From the NCBI GenBank assembly GCA_905234285.1, contig CAJOHK010000014.1, positions 1 to 48,627 of the forward strand: a DNA stretch of 48,627 nucleotides. The letters run 5' to 3'. Below are positions 48,570 through 48,627 of the stretch, piece after piece; positions within the stretch are counted from its first letter, which is position 1; every line of letters starts with the position of its first letter. This DNA comes from an uncultured Bacteroidales bacterium. Lineage in GTDB: Bacteria > Bacteroidota > Bacteroidia > Bacteroidales > UBA932. The notes beneath the pieces are model-generated. The model had not been told where the DNA came from. It searched no databases and saw only the letters and a list, made by a program, of their open reading frames with translations. The position numbers and the translations under genes were made by a program.

Positions 48570-48627
48570 ATGGTAAAAAGAATTCCCCCAATCGCCCTGG
48601 AAAAGCAAAAATTGGAGGAATCGAACA
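48570..48627 (+). CDS. Start of an unidentified gene, cut by the window edge
   Basis: An open frame of 19 codons from the ATG at 48570 reaching the end of the window (begins MVKRIPPIALEKQKLEE). The -7 box ends two bases before the ATG, so the mRNA would be leaderless or the true start lies further on. The fragment is too short to assign; by position it could be another part of the restriction or defence locus. Confidence 0.4.
   Translation, partial: MVKRIPPIALEKQKLEESN

Overview
The window reads as a chromosomal segment of a member of the Bacteroidota, most likely an uncultured Bacteroidales. The evidence is the TTTG-N19/20-TAnnTTTG promoters in front of several genes, the weak Shine-Dalgarno signals, and families typical of this group (head-GIN/DUF2807 lipoprotein, DUF4301, a DUF4954-like C-terminal domain, a TGS-type nucleoside kinase, a flexirubin/aryl-polyene type gene set). 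Positions 1 to about 44.37 kb are GC-rich and densely packed. From about 44.4 kb to the end the DNA is clearly AT-rich and carries a restriction-modification locus, so it looks acquired.

Layout. (1) 201-7556 (+): a lipid operon with an MMPL/RND transporter, fatty acid kinase FakA and FakB (DegV), a GNAT-like protein, PlsX and an acyl carrier protein, followed by a separate TGS-P-loop nucleoside kinase (7602-9257). (2) 15679-9254 (-): a giant MMPL-PlsC-methyltransferase-like fusion, a secreted esterase, a PaaK-like adenylating ligase and a second acyltransferase. (3) 24124-15936 (-): an aryl-polyene/flexirubin-like biosynthetic operon with a methyltransferase, two ACPs, an LpxL-type acyltransferase, two dehydratases, two complete ketosynthases each followed by a partial ketosynthase-like partner, a small DMT transporter, a LolA-like gene broken by a frameshift, and a GT2 glycosyltransferase. 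Blocks 2 and 3 together have the parts for making, decorating and exporting an aryl-polyene lipid. No ketoreductase and no ammonia lyase is visible.

(4) 24207-25620 (+): a deoxyhypusine-synthase-like enzyme and an AraC-type HTH protein. (5) 28316-25617 (-): an ABC transporter, YtrA-type GntR regulator and head-GIN lipoprotein operon with a palindromic operator at its promoter. (6) 29352-28417 (-): a D-2-hydroxyacid dehydrogenase; 29394-29924 (+): an unrecognised protein. (7) 41503-29928 (-): a long operon containing a PdxB-DUF4301 fusion, citrate lyase citD, citE, citF and citX, a DUF4954-like C-terminal domain, a CitC-CitG fusion, aconitase and isocitrate dehydrogenase. This links 2-oxoglutarate with acetate plus oxaloacetate, and no citrate transporter is visible. 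(8) 41558-43302 (+): a lipoprotein peptide deformylase and an Ntn-type linear amide hydrolase.

(9) A tRNA-Ala(GGC) gene at 43550-43622 is followed by tandem 12-bp repeats, a terminator and a 5'-truncated gene that stops at the GC shift. (10) 44467-48627 (+): an HTH regulator, a methylase with an HsdR-like nuclease-fold N-terminus, a specificity subunit, a truncated AAA ATPase, and the first codons of another gene at the window edge.

Family assignments rest on motifs read by eye; no database search was possible.
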